Shown in pieces: positions 34,209 to 43,262 of a stretch of DNA of 64,000 nucleotides (its first letter is position 1; the number at the start of each line of letters is the position of its first letter). The translations under genes were made by a program, and so were the position numbers. Under the pieces are notes generated by a model, which saw only the letters and a list, made by a program, of their open reading frames with translations, was not told the DNA's origin and did no database searches. The stretch is taken from NCBI GenBank assembly GCA_946624005.1, contig CAMORS010000002.1, positions 18,566-82,565 of the forward strand, given 5' to 3'. This DNA is from an uncultured Prevotella sp. Its GTDB lineage: Bacteria; Bacteroidota; Bacteroidia; Bacteroidales; Bacteroidaceae.

Positions 34209-37172
34209 ATGAAGAAACTATTATCGTTGCCCCCCAATCTGGTGGGTTGTTTCCACGATATCACGGGGTTCAACCATGCAGAGTGGTTCTGCAACAGCGA
34301 TCCCGTAGGAAAAAAGTTAGGTTCTGGCGGAGGCACCGTATGGCTCCTCAGCCAATACCGTCAGCAACTGTCAGCTTTGTCGACAGCCGATCCATCCCCC
34401 CAGCGGGATGGCGACAAGGAGGATTCGCTCATCCTCATCCATGCTGGTGGGCAGAGCCGTCGACTGCCAGCCTATGCCCCTTCGGGAAAGATATTGACGC
34501 CCATACCCATCTTCCGATGGGAACGCGGACAGCGCCTTTCGCAAGACCTCTTGTCGCTGCAGGTGCCCCTCTACGAACAGATCATGCGCGAAGCACCTGC
34601 CACGCTACGCACAATGGTGGTCAGCGGCGATGTTTACATCCGAGCCACTCAGCCGCTGCAACCTATACCCGATGCCGACGTGGTTTGCTACGGTCTATGG
34701 CTCCCTGCCGAGACAGCGAAGAACCATGGTGTCTTCGTTTCGTCGAGACAGAAGCCGTCAGAGCTGGAATATATGCTGCAAAAGCCGTCGGTAGCCACGC
34801 TGGGCGAACTGTCGAAGACCCATCTCTTCCTAACCGACATCGGCATCTGGCTACTCAGCGATCGTGCCGTAGAGGTGCTCACTAAGAAGTGCCTGCAACA
34901 GCAGAACGGCAGCAAGCAGCATACGTCTGAACTCCTGAAAGAATACGACCTTTATTCCGACTTCGGAAGAGCCCTTGGCACGCATCCTGTCATACCTGAC
35001 GACGACATCAACCAGCTCACCGTCGCCATACTCCCCTTGCCGGGCGGCGAGTTCTATCATTTCGGCACATCGCATGATATCATCGGCTCGACGCTGGCAT
35101 TGCAGAACCTTGTCAACGATCAGCGCGAGATCATGCACCATTCGCGCAAGCCGCACCCCTCGATGTTCGTGCAGAACACCTTCCTCGAGACTGAACTCAC
35201 CGAGCAGAACCAGAACATCTGGATAGAGAACAGCTGGGTGGGCCTCGGATGGAAGCTCAGCACCAACAACATCGTCACCGGCGTGCCCGAGAACAACTGG
35301 CAAATCAGCCTTCGCGACGGCCAGTGTGTGGACATCGTACCTATTGGCGATAACCAGTATTGTGTGCGCCCATACGGCTTCGATGATGCCTTCCGCGGTT
35401 CCGTCGACGACGAATCGACCCACTTCCTCGGGCAACCCTTCTGTCAATGGGCGGCCGATCGCTGTATCGACGTCAAAGCGTTTGCCGGACCATCCCCCCA
35501 AGGTCAGGTGTGCGATGACTGTGCCGTCGCAAAATTCCCCGACCTCCAGCAAGCCCCCCTCTTTCCCGTTGTCGACAACATCCACGATGCAGGCCTCGTC
35601 TTGCGCTGGATGCTCAACAATCCTGAGCTGCAGGGCGGACGAATGCTTTGGAACAACTCGCCAAGACTTTCAGCCGAAGACATTGCCAACAAGGCCAACA
35701 TGCAACGGCTGATGCGGCAGCGAGCCGACTTTCGTGCCGACAACTGGCGCGCCCTGGCTCGCAATCACGCCCACAGCGTGTTCTATCAGGTAGACCTTGA
35801 AGATGCCGCCCGCGAGTTTCATCAGCACCATCTTGCCGAACCCCTTCCGCTGAGCGACGACGAGCCGCTCATGAAGCGCATCCACGACAGCATGTTCCGG
35901 GCAGAACTGGCCCGTCTCAATGCCGAAGCCTCGCCTGCGTCGACGGATGTCGAAGGGCAGCCAAAAGCGCTCCAACACGAAGAGCGTGCCTTCGCCCTGC
36001 TGCGAGAGGGTCTCACTGCTTCGGCAATGGCCAGCAAGCAGCGTCCACGCCTGTCGGTCTATTTCGACCAGATAGTGTGGGGACGCTCGCCTGTGCGCAT
36101 TGATATAGCTGGCGGATGGACAGACACGCCGCCTTACTGCCTTATGGAGGGAGGCAACGTGGTCAATCTGGCCATCGAGCTGAATGGGCAGCCGCCGCTG
36201 CAGGCATACGTGAAACCTTGTCGCGAGCATCACATCGTGCTCCGCAGCATCGATCTCGGAGCTATGGAAATCGTTGAGTCTTTCGATCAGTTGGCACAGT
36301 TCCATCTTGTCGGCAGTCCCTTCTCCATCCCCAAGGCTGCCTTGGCGTTGGCTGGATTCCTTCCCGATTTCTGCGTAGAGCGTTACGACACGCTCGCCCG
36401 TCAGCTCGAACACTTCGGCTGCGGCATCGAACTGACGCTCCTCTCTGCCATTCCTGCAGGCAGCGGACTGGGCACCAGCAGTCTGTTGGCATCCACTGTG
36501 CTGGGGGCTCTGAACGACTTCTGTGGGCTGGCATGGGATAAGAGCGAGATAGGCCATCGCACCCTTGTACTCGAACAGCTGCTCACCACGGGCGGCGGAT
36601 GGCAAGATCAGTTTGGCGGTATACTCCACGGTGTGAAGCTGCTGCAGACGCATCGTGGCTTCGACCAGAATCCGGAGGTGCGTTGGCTCCCCGACAGTCT
36701 CTTTACACAACCCGAATACGAACCCTGTCACCTGCTCTACTATACGGGCATCACCCGTACGGCGAAGACCATCCTGGCCGACATTGTGCGCCGCATGTTC
36801 CTCAATCAGCACGACGAGATACAGCTCCTGCGACAGATGCAGCGACATGCCCTCGACATGTATGAAGCCATCCAGCGCAACGAGTTTGAGCAGATGGGAC
36901 GCCTCATCGGTAAGACGTGGCAGCAGAACCAGTTGTTGGACAGCGGGACAAATCCTGCTGAGGTGCAACAGCTGACCCGCCTCATCGACGACTTCTGTCT
37001 TGGCTACAAACTGCCAGGTGCCGGCGGTGGAGGTTATCTCTACATGGTGGCAAAGGATGCCGAGGCGGCAGCCCGCATCAAGCAGACGCTCAACGCACAT
37101 CGCCTGCATACTAATGCCCGCTTTGTCGACATGAGCCTCAGCACCACCGGCCTGCAGGTGAGCAGAAGTTAG
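34209..37172 (+). CDS. fkp: Bifunctional fucokinase / fucose-1-phosphate guanylyltransferase
   Basis: Makes GDP-L-fucose from external L-fucose in two steps and feeds fucosylation of capsule and glycoproteins in Bacteroidetes. The N-terminal pyrophosphorylase half contains SGGGTVWLL and AGGQSRRLPAYAPSGKILTPIPIF; the C-terminal GHMP-kinase half contains PVRIDIAGGWTDTPPYC, IPAGSGLGTSSLLASTVLGAL and LPGAGGGGYLYM. At 987 residues it is close to the length of known Fkp proteins. It starts 49 bp after the YfhO-like gene and precedes the GSCFA gene. Confidence 0.97.
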   Translation: MKKLLSLPPNLVGCFHDITGFNHAEWFCNSDPVGKKLGSGGGTVWLLSQYRQQLSALSTADPSPQRDGDKEDSLILIHAGGQSRRLPAYAPSGKILTPIPIFRWERGQRLSQDLLSLQVPLYEQIMREAPATLRTMVVSGDVYIRATQPLQPIPDADVVCYGLWLPAETAKNHGVFVSSRQKPSELEYMLQKPSVATLGELSKTHLFLTDIGIWLLSDRAVEVLTKKCLQQQNGSKQHTSELLKEYDLYSDFGRALGTHPVIPDDDINQLTVAILPLPGGEFYHFGTSHDIIGSTLALQNLVNDQREIMHHSRKPHPSMFVQNTFLETELTEQNQNIWIENSWVGLGWKLSTNNIVTGVPENNWQISLRDGQCVDIVPIGDNQYCVRPYGFDDAFRGSVDDESTHFLGQPFCQWAADRCIDVKAFAGPSPQGQVCDDCAVAKFPDLQQAPLFPVVDNIHDAGLVLRWMLNNPELQGGRMLWNNSPRLSAEDIANKANMQRLMRQRADFRADNWRALARNHAHSVFYQVDLEDAAREFHQHHLAEPLPLSDDEPLMKRIHDSMFRAELARLNAEASPASTDVEGQPKALQHEERAFALLREGLTASAMASKQRPRLSVYFDQIVWGRSPVRIDIAGGWTDTPPYCLMEGGNVVNLAIELNGQPPLQAYVKPCREHHIVLRSIDLGAMEIVESFDQLAQFHLVGSPFSIPKAALALAGFLPDFCVERYDTLARQLEHFGCGIELTLLSAIPAGSGLGTSSLLASTVLGALNDFCGLAWDKSEIGHRTLVLEQLLTTGGGWQDQFGGILHGVKLLQTHRGFDQNPEVRWLPDSLFTQPEYEPCHLLYYTGITRTAKTILADIVRRMFLNQHDEIQLLRQMQRHALDMYEAIQRNEFEQMGRLIGKTWQQNQLLDSGTNPAEVQQLTRLIDDFCLGYKLPGAGGGGYLYMVAKDAEAAARIKQTLNAHRLHTNARFVDMSLSTTGLQVSRS

Positions 37173-37174
37173 GA

Positions 37175-37309
37175 AAATGAAGAACTTCTAAAATGAAGAA
37201 TGAAGAATGAAGAATTTTTAAAATGAAGAATGAAGAATGAAGAATTATGCATAATGCATTATGAACTATGAATTATGAACTATGAACTATGAACTATGAA
37301 CTATGAATT
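37175..37309. repeat. Heptad arrays ATGAAGA and ATGAACT at the GSCFA start
   Basis: Two runs of AATGAAG heptads, then TATGCATAATGCAT, then seven ATGAACT/ATGAATT heptads from 37261 to 37309. The start codon of the following gene is the ATG of the penultimate heptad (37296). Confidence 0.85.
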
Positions 37310-38207
37310 GTTCCGCACGCCTGTAGACATCGCGAAGCCACCCTTTGGCATCAAGCCAGGTCAGCACATCTTCTGTGTGGGTAGCTGTTTCGCGCAGAGC
37401 ATCGGCCAGCGTTTTGCCGATGCCCTCTTTCCTACGGCTGTCAACCCATGGGGCGTGATGTACAATCCGGTCAGCATTCTCCATACCATCCAACGAATTG
37501 GCAATGCATACTCCCTGCAGTCCGCTTCGGCTGTCGATTCTGCATCGTCAGCAGGCGAAGACATCGCTGCAGCTACGCCTCCTGACGTAGCCATCCTGAC
37601 GCTGGGCACCAACCATGTTTACCGACTGAAATCTTCCGGAGCTATTGTCGACAACTGCCAGAAGCGCCCCGCTAACCTCTTTCAGGAGGAATGCCTCAGC
37701 GTCGATCAATGTGTGGAGGCCCTATGCCAATGTGTCAGCATCCTGCAGCAACTCAATCCGGAGGTGAAGATCGTCCTCACGGTCAGCCCCATCCGTTATC
37801 AGAAATATGGTTTCCATGAGAGTCAGCTGTCAAAGGCAACATTGTTGCTGGCCGCCGACAAGGTGGTCGGGCTACAACAGAAAGTCGCCAAGGAAACCAC
37901 GAATGGCGGAACAGACAGCAGCATAGCCTATTTTCCTGCTTACGAACTGCTGAACGACGAGCTGCGCGACTATCGTTTCTATGCCAGCGATATGCTCCAT
38001 CCCTCCGAACAAGCCGTCGGCTATGTGTGGCAACGCTTTGTAGAGGCTTTCTTCACGACAGAAGCGTGTCAGTATCTCAAAGAATGGAACCCCATCCGTC
38101 AGGCGCTGGATCATCGGCCGTTCCATCCCGATGCGCCGGCGTATCAGCAGTTCATGGCGCTGACGCAGCAACGCCTTGATGCCTTTAAAGCGAAGTACAA
38201 CCTTTAG
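37296..38207 (+). CDS. GSCFA domain protein
   Basis: 303-residue protein with the family signature near its N terminus (FCVGSCFAQSIGQRFADALFPTAVNPWGVMYNPVSI), then ILTLGTNHVY and KIVLTVSPIRYQ and a C-terminal DMLHPSEQAVGYVWQRF. This is an SGNH-hydrolase-like fold in which the GSCFA Ser and the DxxHP motif would be catalytic, so an esterase/acyl-transfer activity on a glycan or lipid is plausible. It follows fkp, which suggests work on a surface glycan. Only the ATG at 37296 among the tandem ATGs keeps the long frame open together with the repeat. Confidence 0.88.
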   Translation: MNYELFRTPVDIAKPPFGIKPGQHIFCVGSCFAQSIGQRFADALFPTAVNPWGVMYNPVSILHTIQRIGNAYSLQSASAVDSASSAGEDIAAATPPDVAILTLGTNHVYRLKSSGAIVDNCQKRPANLFQEECLSVDQCVEALCQCVSILQQLNPEVKIVLTVSPIRYQKYGFHESQLSKATLLLAADKVVGLQQKVAKETTNGGTDSSIAYFPAYELLNDELRDYRFYASDMLHPSEQAVGYVWQRFVEAFFTTEACQYLKEWNPIRQALDHRPFHPDAPAYQQFMALTQQRLDAFKAKYNL

Positions 38208-38288
38208 CGGCTTTATCCCCAAAAGCGGCAGTAGGCACCGTAATCAAAGGGGTGCCGGCTCCGTTATCGTATATAAAAAGAACAAAAT

Positions 38289-39065
38289 ATGAAGCAACAT
38301 TGGTTCGTTTTCTGCAGGACAGACCTCCTGCTTGTCAGTCAGCCCGACGGCACGCTGACCATCCCCCTGAGCGAGCAGCCCCCGGTGGCGACGGCTCCAT
38401 GGACGAAGATACACCAGCTGACGATGCCCGACGGCGAGGTGGTCAAGACGATGAGGGTGGAACAGCAGACAGTGCCTTCCGAACTTCAGGATGTGGCAAC
38501 ATGGTGCGGCCTTCGAGCCAGCTATCAGAAGCTGCCGCGCGACCTCTATCTGAAGGCCGGCAAGTGTCAGGAGATACTGTATTGGGACGAGAACACGCGC
38601 TACTGCGGTGTCTGTGGTGCGCCGATGGAGCTGCACACCGAGATCTCCAAGCGTTGCACGCATTGCGGAAAGGAGGTGTGGCCGCAGTTGGCAACAGCCG
38701 TCATCGTGCTGATTCACAAGGGCGAAGAGGCGTTGCTGGTGCGTGGGCGCAACTTCGTGGCCAACTTCTACGGTCTTGTGGCAGGCTTTGTTGAGACAGG
38801 CGAAACGCTCGAAGAGGCTGTGGCGCGAGAAACGCTGGAAGAGACGGGACTCACGATCACGAACATCAGATATTTCGGCAGCCAGCCGTGGCCCTATCCT
38901 TGCGGTCTGATGGTGGGTTTCGAGGCCGACTATGTCAGTGGCGAGATTCATGTTCAGCTGTCCGAACTGAAGCGGGCAGCATGGTTCCGTCGCGACAATC
39001 TGCCCCGTATCCCCGAGAAGCTCTCCATCGCCCGTCAGCTCATCGACCACTGGCTGGAGGGGTAG
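38289..39065 (+). CDS. nudC: NAD(H) pyrophosphatase / NUDIX hydrolase
   Basis: Cleaves NADH or NAD-capped RNA to the mononucleotides. It has an N-terminal domain, a four-Cys zinc ribbon (CGVCGAPMELHTEISKRCTHCGK, about 113-136), a Nudix box (GFVETGETLEEAVARETLEETG, about 172-193) and the NudC-specific SQPWPYP motif. The 258-residue length is normal. It is located between the GSCFA gene and the GH97 gene on the same strand, with modest gaps. Confidence 0.95.
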   Translation: MKQHWFVFCRTDLLLVSQPDGTLTIPLSEQPPVATAPWTKIHQLTMPDGEVVKTMRVEQQTVPSELQDVATWCGLRASYQKLPRDLYLKAGKCQEILYWDENTRYCGVCGAPMELHTEISKRCTHCGKEVWPQLATAVIVLIHKGEEALLVRGRNFVANFYGLVAGFVETGETLEEAVARETLEETGLTITNIRYFGSQPWPYPCGLMVGFEADYVSGEIHVQLSELKRAAWFRRDNLPRIPEKLSIARQLIDHWLEG

Positions 39066-39121
39066 CTCTCGATTGCTTGCATATTCGTATTCAGCCATTT
39101 AGATAAAAAAAACATTCGAAG

Positions 39122-41089
39122 ATGAGACTATTTCTCGTGTTGACAGCTTTGTGCCTTTCTGTCGCAGCAGAGGCCGAAGAGGTGAGCGTTGCGTCGCCCG
39201 ACGGCTCGCTGAAAGTGACGATGAACGATGCCGCCGGACAGCTTTCCTATCACATCAGTTTTGATGACCAGCCGGTAGTGCTTCCCTCACGCTTGGGACT
39301 GAAGACGAGCATTGCCGACTTGAGCCAGGGGCTGCGCATCGTTGACAACCGGAGCGCACAGCTCAGCAAGAACTATACGATGACGAACACAAAAAGCTCG
39401 TCTGTCAGCTTGACAGCCAACACGATGAGCGTGGCCGTGGAGAACGTCGATGGCTTCCGCTTCGAGATAGAATGGGTGGTGGCCGACCACGATGTGGGCT
39501 TCCGCTATGTGCTGCCCCGGCAGAAGGACAACAAGTACAAGCGGATGGTTGTAGAAGAAGAGCTGACGGCCTTCCTGCTGCCCGGCGAGACACGCACTTT
39601 CCTTTGTCCGCAAATAGGACCCGAGACGGGATGGGAACGCACAAAACCCAGCTACGAAGAGGAGTATGAGGCCGATGCTCCCATGCGACAGTCATCCAAA
39701 TACGGTCTCGGGTATACCTTCCCCTGCCTGCTGAAGACTCCTTCGGCATGGGTGCTCATCGGCGAAACAGGCGTGGGGAGCAACTTCTGCGGTGCTCATC
39801 TCTCCGACTTCCAGGAGGGTAGGGGCTTCCAGATCGCTTTCCCCCACGAGGGAGAGAATGGTGGCTTTGGTTCTGCCAAGCCCGGTATTCCGCTTCCGGG
39901 AGTCACACCGTGGCGGACCATCACCATCGACACGACGCTGAAAGCCATCGTTGAGACAACCATTCCCTACGACCTTGTCGACCCGCTCTATAGTCCGTCA
40001 ACCAGCTATCAGCCAGGTCGTTATACGTGGAGCTGGCTCATCTGGCAAGACCGCTCCATCAACTATGCCGACCAGCAACGCTTCGTCGACCTCGCTGCCG
40101 ACATGGGCTACGAGTATTGTCTGGTGGACAACCTCTGGGACGAACGAATCGGGCGCGACAGCATCGAGCTGCTCAGCAATTATGCACGCAGCAAGGGCGT
40201 GTCACTCATGTTGTGGTACAACTCTAACGGCTTCTGGAACGATGCTCCACAAGGGCTGCGCAACCTGATGAACACCGCCATAGCCCGTGAAAAGGAGATG
40301 GCTTGGCTTGAGAAAATAGGGGTGAAAGGCATCAAAGTAGACTTCTTCGGAGGCGATAAGCAGGAGACGATGCGTCTCTACGAAGACATCCTGAGCGATG
40401 CCAACCGCCACGGTCTGCAAGTGATTTTTCATGGTTGTACGCTGCCGAGAGGGTGGGAGCGGATGTATCCTAATTTCGTCGGTGCCGAGGCGGTGTTGGC
40501 TTCCGAGAATGTATTCTTCACCGAGTATCATGCCGACCGTGAAGCTTTTCAACTGACGCTTCATCCTTTCGTCAGAAATGCCTATGCGTCAATGGATTGG
40601 GGTGGCGTCATCATGAACCGCCATCTCTCGAAAGACAACCATAGCCGACATGCCCGTAAGACCTCGGATGTCTTCGAGATGGCTTCGGGCATCACCAATC
40701 AATGTGCCATCAACTGCGTGGCCGTGCAGCCTAATACTGTCCACGATTTGCCGCAGTTTGAAATAGATTTCCTTCGTCGGCTGCCCACCACGTGGGACGA
40801 GACACGGTTCATCGAGGGCTATCCCGGACGCTATGTCGTGATGGCTCGCCGCCATGGGGCCGACTGGTATGTGGCCGCCTTGAATGCTACCGACCAGCCG
40901 ATACGCCTGGAACTCAATCTGGCCGACCTTTTCACGGCTTCCGACAGTCTGCTTCTCTATGCCGACAAGCCACGAAAAAGAGGCGAGCTTGTGCCCGCCT
41001 CCTATTCGAAGCCGCTGAAACCCAACGGCAAGGGAAAATGTTTCGTGACGCTCCAGCCTCGTGGCGGAGCCATTGTAGTCAAGCGTTAG
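39122..41089 (+). CDS. GH97 family glycoside hydrolase, retaining type
   Basis: Signal peptide (MRLFLVLTALCLSVAAEA), N-terminal beta-sandwich, (beta/alpha)8 barrel and C-terminal domain of GH97. GIKVDFFGGD holds an Asp where the retaining alpha-galactosidase branch (BtGal97a) has its nucleophile; inverting SusB-type enzymes lack it. TEYHADREAFQLTLHPFVRN and GASMDWG-like segments support the family. Expected to release alpha-linked galactose (or a related sugar) in the periplasm. 655 residues is the usual length. Convergent to tnaA. Confidence 0.92.
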   Translation: MRLFLVLTALCLSVAAEAEEVSVASPDGSLKVTMNDAAGQLSYHISFDDQPVVLPSRLGLKTSIADLSQGLRIVDNRSAQLSKNYTMTNTKSSSVSLTANTMSVAVENVDGFRFEIEWVVADHDVGFRYVLPRQKDNKYKRMVVEEELTAFLLPGETRTFLCPQIGPETGWERTKPSYEEEYEADAPMRQSSKYGLGYTFPCLLKTPSAWVLIGETGVGSNFCGAHLSDFQEGRGFQIAFPHEGENGGFGSAKPGIPLPGVTPWRTITIDTTLKAIVETTIPYDLVDPLYSPSTSYQPGRYTWSWLIWQDRSINYADQQRFVDLAADMGYEYCLVDNLWDERIGRDSIELLSNYARSKGVSLMLWYNSNGFWNDAPQGLRNLMNTAIAREKEMAWLEKIGVKGIKVDFFGGDKQETMRLYEDILSDANRHGLQVIFHGCTLPRGWERMYPNFVGAEAVLASENVFFTEYHADREAFQLTLHPFVRNAYASMDWGGVIMNRHLSKDNHSRHARKTSDVFEMASGITNQCAINCVAVQPNTVHDLPQFEIDFLRRLPTTWDETRFIEGYPGRYVVMARRHGADWYVAALNATDQPIRLELNLADLFTASDSLLLYADKPRKRGELVPASYSKPLKPNGKGKCFVTLQPRGGAIVVKR

Positions 41090-41096
41090 GAGGAGA

Positions 41097-41171
41097 AGCC
41101 CCCTCCCGCCTCCCCGAGGGGAGGAGTCCCACGTGGCAGGCTACCGTAGGGGCGGAACAGCGTTTCCGCCC
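41097..41171. repeat. Family E repeat plus hairpin between GH97 and tnaA
   Basis: CCCCCTCCCGCCTCCCCGAGGGGAGG (41097-41125 region) followed by GGGCGGAA-CAGCGT-TTCCGCCC (41150-41171). Lies between convergent stop codons, so it may act as a two-way terminator. Confidence 0.6.
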
Positions 41172-41222
41172 GCAACAGCGCATACGTGGCACGTGTCGTG
41201 TCACGCTTCCTGCGAGTGGCGA

Positions 41223-42599
41223 TTAGCCCAGACGCTTGAGCTGAACGGTGAAGTGGCGCATCAGCGGAGCTTCCCACGTAATCTCCACACCGCGTTTGAT
41301 TTCGTTGCGGCGGTCGTAGACATTCTTCAGGGCTGCAGCGATGACGTCCATGTGGTTGTCCGTATAAACGCGGCGAGCGATGCACAGACGCAGCAGGTCG
41401 AGGCCACCGAAGCGGTTCTCACGCGTCACGGGGTCGCGGTCGGCCAGGATGTAGCCAATCTCGCAGCCGCGGATGCCTGCCTCGAGGTAGAGCTCGCAAG
41501 TCAGCGTCTGAGCGGGGAACTCTTCCTTCGGAACGTTGCACAGCACCTTGTCGGCATCGATGAACAGGGCGTGACCGCCAACGGGACGCTGGTAGGGAAT
41601 GCCGTATTCGTCGAGCTTCTTAGCCAGATACTGCACCTGATGGATGCGTGTCTCCAGCATGTCGAACTCGGTGTTCTCGTCGAGACCGACGGCCAGGGCG
41701 TTGAGGTCGCGGCCGTTCAGACCACCGTATGTCAGGAAGCCCTCGAAGGGGATGCAGAACTGCTTGGCACCCTCGTACCAGTCTTCCTTGTTTGTGGCGA
41801 TGAAGCCACCCATGTTCACCAGACCGTCTTTCTTGGCCGACATCGTCATGGCGTCGACATACGAGTACATCTCGCGGGCTATCTCCTTGATGGTCTTGTC
41901 GGCATAGCCTTCCTCGCGCGTCTTGATGAAGTAGCTGTTCTCTGCGAAGCGGGCAGAGTCCATCACGACGGGTACGTTATACTTGTGGCAGAGCTCGCAG
42001 GTCTCGCGGATGTTCTTCATCGAGACAGGCTGTCCGCCTACGGTGTTGTTCGTTACGGTGAGCACCATGAAGGGCACGTTGCCGGGGTTCTCCTTCAGCA
42101 CCTTCTCCAGCTTCTCCAGAGAGACGTTGCCCTTGAAGGGGATTTCGAGCTGCGTGTTCTTGGCCTCGTCGATGGTGACGTCGATAGCCTTGGCCTTGCG
42201 GAACTCGATGTGGCCTTTCGTGGTATCGAAGTGTGCGTTGCCAGGAACGACGTTGCCTTCCTTCACGAGGTAAGAGAAGAGCACATTCTCAGCAGCACGG
42301 CCCTGGTGTGTGGGGATGACATACTTGAAGCCGAAGATGCGCTGTACAACCTCCTGGAACTTATAGAAAGAGGTAGCACCGGCATAGCTCTCGTCGCCAA
42401 GCATCATGGCCGACCACTGGCGGTCGCTCATGGCACCTGTGCCAGAGTCGGTGAGGCAGTCGATGTATACCTGCTCAGCCTTCAGCATGAATACGTTGTA
42501 GTGGGCCTCTTTCAGCCACTGTTCTCTTTCTTCGCGAGTGCTCTTGCGGAGCGGCTCAACCATCTTGATTTTCCAAGCTTCTGCAAATGGGATTTCCAT
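41223..42599 (-). CDS. tnaA: Tryptophanase (tryptophan indole-lyase)
   Basis: PLP enzyme converting tryptophan to indole, pyruvate and ammonia. LTDSGTGAMSDRQWSAMMLGDESYAG, PTHQGRAAENVLF, HFDTTKGHIEF, VVMDSARFAENSYFIK and MSAKKDGLVNMGG (PLP lysine) match TnaA; the FDTTxGH and DSARFAEN segments favour TnaA over the related tyrosine phenol-lyase. 458 residues is slightly shorter than the enteric enzyme. No tnaC-like leader peptide or tnaB transporter is seen next to it. A -7 box lies upstream at 42643-42650. Predicts an indole-positive organism. Confidence 0.95.
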   Translation of the reverse strand: MEIPFAEAWKIKMVEPLRKSTREEREQWLKEAHYNVFMLKAEQVYIDCLTDSGTGAMSDRQWSAMMLGDESYAGATSFYKFQEVVQRIFGFKYVIPTHQGRAAENVLFSYLVKEGNVVPGNAHFDTTKGHIEFRKAKAIDVTIDEAKNTQLEIPFKGNVSLEKLEKVLKENPGNVPFMVLTVTNNTVGGQPVSMKNIRETCELCHKYNVPVVMDSARFAENSYFIKTREEGYADKTIKEIAREMYSYVDAMTMSAKKDGLVNMGGFIATNKEDWYEGAKQFCIPFEGFLTYGGLNGRDLNALAVGLDENTEFDMLETRIHQVQYLAKKLDEYGIPYQRPVGGHALFIDADKVLCNVPKEEFPAQTLTCELYLEAGIRGCEIGYILADRDPVTRENRFGGLDLLRLCIARRVYTDNHMDVIAAALKNVYDRRNEIKRGVEITWEAPLMRHFTVQLKRLG

Positions 42600-42642
42600 A
42601 AATGTTGTTGTTTATTAAGGTGAATGATATTGATTTCGGCTG

Positions 42643-42650
42643 CAAAGGTA
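42643..42650 (-). promoter_or_regulatory. -7 promoter box for tnaA
   Basis: TACCTTTG on the minus strand, 43 bases upstream of the tnaA ATG. Confidence 0.65.
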
Positions 42651-42751
42651 CGAAGAAAAAACGAAAGACATGCATAAAAACTGCAAAATTATGCTAATTC
42701 GATGTCTGATTCTTTCTTTTCTCATGGCAGATTTAATGATTGTCTACAATT

Positions 42752-42924
42752 CTACATTACTACATTACTACAATAAGGTGTTTCCATCAATCGTGAAAAG
42801 GGTCAGAGTAGATTTTTATTATTATATATATATTATATATATAATATATATATAATAATAAACTATTTTACTACCCCCCATCTGCACCTCGTGAGATGCT
42901 TATTGTAGTAATGTAGTAATGTAG
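42752..42924. repeat. Large nested palindrome
   Basis: Two perfect 26-bp arms, CTACATTACTACATTACTAC... (42752-42777) and its reverse complement (42899-42924), enclose a perfect 48-bp A/T-only palindrome (42815-42862). Both share the same centre, about 42838. The arms contain CTACATTA 8-mers in tandem. There is no ORF inside with a recognisable product. Confidence 0.9.
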
Positions 42925-42963
42925 AAATGTAGTTTTTTCAAATCCAAAGTAGGAACACCTCAT

Positions 42964-43088
42964 TGATGATCTCCGACTTGCTCGTAGATAATCTCTGACC
43001 TGCTCGTAGATAATCTCTGACCTGCTCGTAGATAATCTCTGACCCTATCAAAGACCATCTCTGACATGCTCAAAGACCATCTCTGACG
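42964..43088. repeat. Family B 22-bp tandem array
   Basis: GATAATCTCTGACCTGCTCGTA occurs at 22-bp spacing with near-perfect copies, preceded by GATGATCTCCGACTTGCTCGTA and followed by diverged units GACCATCTCTGACATGCTCAAA. Lies about 170 bp upstream of the DnaJ-like gene. Confidence 0.85.
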
Positions 43089-43262
43089 TTAGCGCAATGG
43101 CAGGTGTCACGCTGGGATAGATTACCCACTTCTTCAGCAGGTTCGCAGCGAAAAGAAAATCGGTATCGGTGATGTTTTGTCAGTTGTGCTGGCATGGCAT
43201 GATTTTTGATGTTCTTCCGATAGAAGAATCAAACAAGGTAACAAGAAAGGAGATTGGACAAT

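Noticed and set aside
41133-42623. Long plus-strand ORF of 496 aa
   Set aside because: It is the antisense shadow of tnaA; the product is Val/Ala/His-rich without any domain, and tnaA is unmistakable on the other strand.
42600-42720. tnaC-type leader peptide upstream of tnaA
   Set aside because: No short ORF with a regulatory Trp codon followed by a rho-type region was seen between the promoter box and the tnaA start.
42815-42862. A/T-rich palindrome as a replication origin
   Set aside because: No DnaA-box cluster or dnaA/dnaN gene is nearby; dnaB at 46.7 kb alone is not evidence for an origin.
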